From: Amorphochlora amoebiformis
Taxonomy: Eukaryota > Cercozoa > Chlorarachniophyceae
Direction of reading: 5' to 3'
NCBI GenBank assembly: GCA_054601695.1
Contig: BAAHQB010000284.1
Coordinates: 62,001-126,000, forward strand
DNA: 64,000 nucleotides
Below the pieces are notes generated by a model. It ran no database searches, had not been told where the DNA came from, and worked only from the letters and a program-made list of their open reading frames with translations. Below are positions 1 to 64,000 of this stretch, in pieces. The position numbers were made by a program, and so were the translations under genes. Position 1 is the stretch's first letter, and each line of letters starts with the position of its first letter.

Positions 1-142
1 CGCAAGGGTAGCCCTCTTGAAAAGAGGGTTCATGTATGCCTTATATCCTTTTATCTATACATAAATATTCACATATATGGATATATGTATAAGTATCTTT
101 TTATCTGCACGTACGCATACTTGTATACTGAATATATATATA

Positions 143-211
<69 letters not shown>

Positions 212-359
212 CTCTACATAGGCCCCCAAGGGTAGCCCTCTTGAGAAGAGGGTTCATGTATGCCTTATATCGTTTTATCTATACATAAATATTCACATAT
301 ATGGATATATGTATAAGTATCTTTTTATCTGCACGTACGCATATAGACTTGTATACTGA

Positions 360-391
<32 letters not shown>

Positions 392-392
392 G

Positions 393-443
<51 letters not shown>

Positions 444-453
444 CTCTACATAG
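1..453 (+). repeat. Two truncated copies of the first fusion-gene exon start, with (TA)n
   Basis: A unit of about 230 bp is repeated: positions 1-48 and 222-269 copy the first bases of exon 454-563 (including the CCCTCTT/AAGAGGG hairpin) and then run into shared intron text and (TA)n. Only the third copy continues into the full exon. The earlier copies keep the acceptor side and lose the rest. Confidence 0.75.
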
Positions 454-20786
<20,333 letters not shown>

Positions 20787-22052
20787 TCTCTGTCCCAAAA
20801 TCATGTACGTACGTGTACACAGGTGTATTGAAAATTCGGATGAGGTCAAAAAGCTTTTGAGGAGTCAATGAGCCAAGTAAAGATAGATGTTGTTACTATT
20901 TAGTCGAAACTTGCAACCAGCGGAATGATAAATTGTCACGCATAACGTTAATCTGAGCCTGATCTAGTGAATTGATCAATTACGACCAGTGATATAGTGG
21001 ACCGCATGCATCATATCAAAGTTAATATATGTATACTGTGACTGTTCAGTATACTACTAGTTACTAACTAGGCTAGGGGGCTCTCGGCATGATCTAGATA
21101 CCATACTATGATCTAGAGGATACTTACGAGTCATGCGCGTGCAGGTGACATGGCGACTTGCAAATGCGCTGACAGCATAGCTCAGCCGCGCGATGACTGT
21201 CTTGGAGTATACTAGCATACTGTATGTAGCCGTGTCTGTGTCTAGTGTGTAGACTGTTTACGGCCATATGTGCATACATAGTCAGAGAGTACTAGGGTAC
21301 CAGCAATCTACAGCGCTGCTGTAGCCGCTAGCTACAGAGCATGCGGCTAGCATGACCACAATATCATTTTCGTGCATGCAGCCCATGCGCTACAATGACT
21401 TACCAATATCTAGATATACGTACCCTGTCATACGTACGACGCTGTAAATGGTGTCTAGACTCTAGAGTGTAGGCTTCATATACCTCCAACAACCTAGCTA
21501 TCGTAAGATACAATCCGTATTGACGTTCATTGGGCATGGACGTATATGTATGCATATGTCATACACATGTATGTGTAAATTCGCATGTAATATATTGGTT
21601 GAACATATGCATGTACTATGTTTATGTATACAAAATGTAAATGCGTACGCTTAGTACGTACATGTATACATGTGACAAAATACTTACCGTAAGCTAGGTA
21701 AGATACAACGCGTACCAGCATGCGTACCAGCATGCGTACCAGCATGCGTACCAGCATGCGTACGTACGACACAACTTTAACTTACGTACGGATACGTACG
21801 GACGATTAACCAGATTAACTACACAACTTCCAGACCAGTAAGTACGCAGTTGTATTAAAATTAATAGAAATTTAGCTACTCAGATACTAACATCTAGACT
21901 ATTTGGGACGGACGATCCAAACTCGGTAATTTGAATTCAGATAATTTAGCTCAGTTAGAATATCAAAATTTGCGCTTGAGTCATTCCAACCTTTATAATT
22001 ACTAGTACAGCATGGCGTTGAACATGAAAGATCTAACACTCGGATAGCCTCA
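20787..22052. other. Repeat-free, CTAG-rich convergent intergenic region
   Basis: This 1.27-kb stretch lies between the proposed stop of the fusion gene and the RPB2 stop, so it should carry both 3' ends. It has almost no microsatellite. I count 19 CTAG tetramers, against about 5 expected by chance, and other short palindromes (GTAC, GCATGC, GCTAGC, TCTAGA) are also frequent. No gene is recognised; the longest open stretch (21,527-21,772, minus) runs through the 12-bp repeat and is not convincing. Confidence 0.6.
21709..21762. repeat. 12-bp direct repeat, about 4.5 copies
   Basis: The unit GTACCAGCATGC repeats in tandem within the CTAG-rich intergenic DNA. Each unit contains a GCATGC palindrome. 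No function is apparent. Confidence 0.8.
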
Positions 22053-28781
<6,729 letters not shown>

Positions 28782-29137
28782 TTTCCCAGTTCCGAGACTT
28801 CTCGACTAGAAATTTCTGAAAATTACAGAAAGCCAATATCTAGACACGATCAAAAAAAACCCTAAGGACTAGAATTGAAGTGGTCGTACCTCCTGGCCGA
28901 GCCGGTCCGCCGCCACCAGCCGAAAAGTAATTTGTATTCTAATTAAAAGTTCGCGCAATAATGGTGGTCACATGGACGAAGCGTGAATCCTTCTGCTTCT
29001 AGCCGACCAGTCGAGATCGATTCCAGAATGTAAGTTTCAAACCACAGTAGATGTCTGAATGGTGAAGATCCTTGAAAAATGATGAGAATTGAATTTGAAT
29101 AAGGGATTCTCATTTTGAGCTATGTAATCCGAATCAG
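28782..29137. promoter_or_regulatory. Probable bidirectional promoter between RPB2 and the MED14-like gene
   Basis: About 356 bp of non-repetitive DNA separates the RPB2 start codon (minus) from the first recognised exon of the MED14-like gene (plus). It lacks the microsatellites that fill almost all other non-coding sequence here. I see no convincing TATA box. It may also hold the first MED14 exon: an ATG at about 28,973 encoding Met-Asp-Glu-Ala could splice in phase to 29,138, but the donor is weak. Confidence 0.5.
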
Positions 29138-54654
<25,517 letters not shown>

Positions 54655-54998
54655 CCTTAAGTTAGCCTTCAAACTGGAAACTAGTATATTAACGTTGCGT
54701 TAAATACTACTAGTACCATAATACTGGGCCATCAAACGTACTACTTGGGCCTAAGCTAGTCTAAATTTATCTGAAACTAGTGATAATTAGTAATAGTTTC
54801 AACCGTCTAGTTCGTACAATGCTGAATGACAACAGCCTCCGACTTAGTGAATACTATTTGGACTCCAAATTTATAATATATTAAGTTTCGCATCGCTTAT
54901 GTAAGTCTAGAAGGCTAACCTGGATAAATAAGCAGCTCTAGCTCAAGTGATCATCACTAGATCAGTATACGTCATCTACTTTTTTAGTAACGGTAAAT
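54655..54998. other. CTAG-rich convergent intergenic region
   Basis: This non-repetitive DNA lies between the MED14-like stop and the stop of the unrecognised minus-strand gene. It shares the CTAG enrichment of the other convergent gap: about ten CTAG between 54,655 and 55,145. No gene, tRNA or hairpin is seen in it. Confidence 0.55.

Positions 54999-64000
<9,002 letters not shown>

Overview
This is eukaryotic nuclear DNA from an organism I cannot place. Most of it is low-complexity intron sequence: very long (TA)n runs, CT/GA tracts, CA runs, and interstitial CCCTAA/TTAGGG telomere-type arrays. Between these lie short blocks of ordinary sequence bounded by AG and GT whose reading phases join. 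Reading them as exons gives four large, intron-rich genes. A GAUT-like GT8 glycosyltransferase suggests an alga or another walled or plastid-bearing protist, but that is inference.

Layout. (1) About 454-20,786, plus strand: 5'-truncated gene for a GT8 glycosyltransferase joined to a sulfotransferase-like domain; one exon (11,070-11,240) reads through the domain junction. (2) 22,053-28,781, minus: complete gene for RNA polymerase II second-largest subunit (RPB2), 9 exons, 1195 codons. (3) 29,138-54,654, plus: Mediator subunit MED14-like gene in about 45 small exons, probably divergently transcribed from RPB2 across a repeat-free gap of about 356 bp. (4) 54,999 to beyond 64,000, minus: unrecognised gene of at least 13 exons, 5' end outside the window. 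Genes 1/2 and 3/4 converge on repeat-free, CTAG-rich intergenic DNA. RPB2 and MED14 act together in transcription; genes 1 and 4 have no visible link to them.

The most unusual signal is a system of 'exon-edge echoes'. Many exons have decayed partial copies nearby. Copies of an exon's 5' edge (acceptor plus the first 20-60 bases) lie upstream of it, and copies of its 3' edge (last bases plus donor) lie downstream, each embedded in (TA)n or telomeric repeat. I see this in all the genes except RPB2. It suggests that introns here grow by repeated duplication across exon borders. TA-flanked inverted-repeat elements, one family with a tRNA-like end, several minisatellites and a 195-bp GA run complete the picture. 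Exon borders were read by eye from frame, splice dinucleotides and phase; no alignment or RNA evidence was available.
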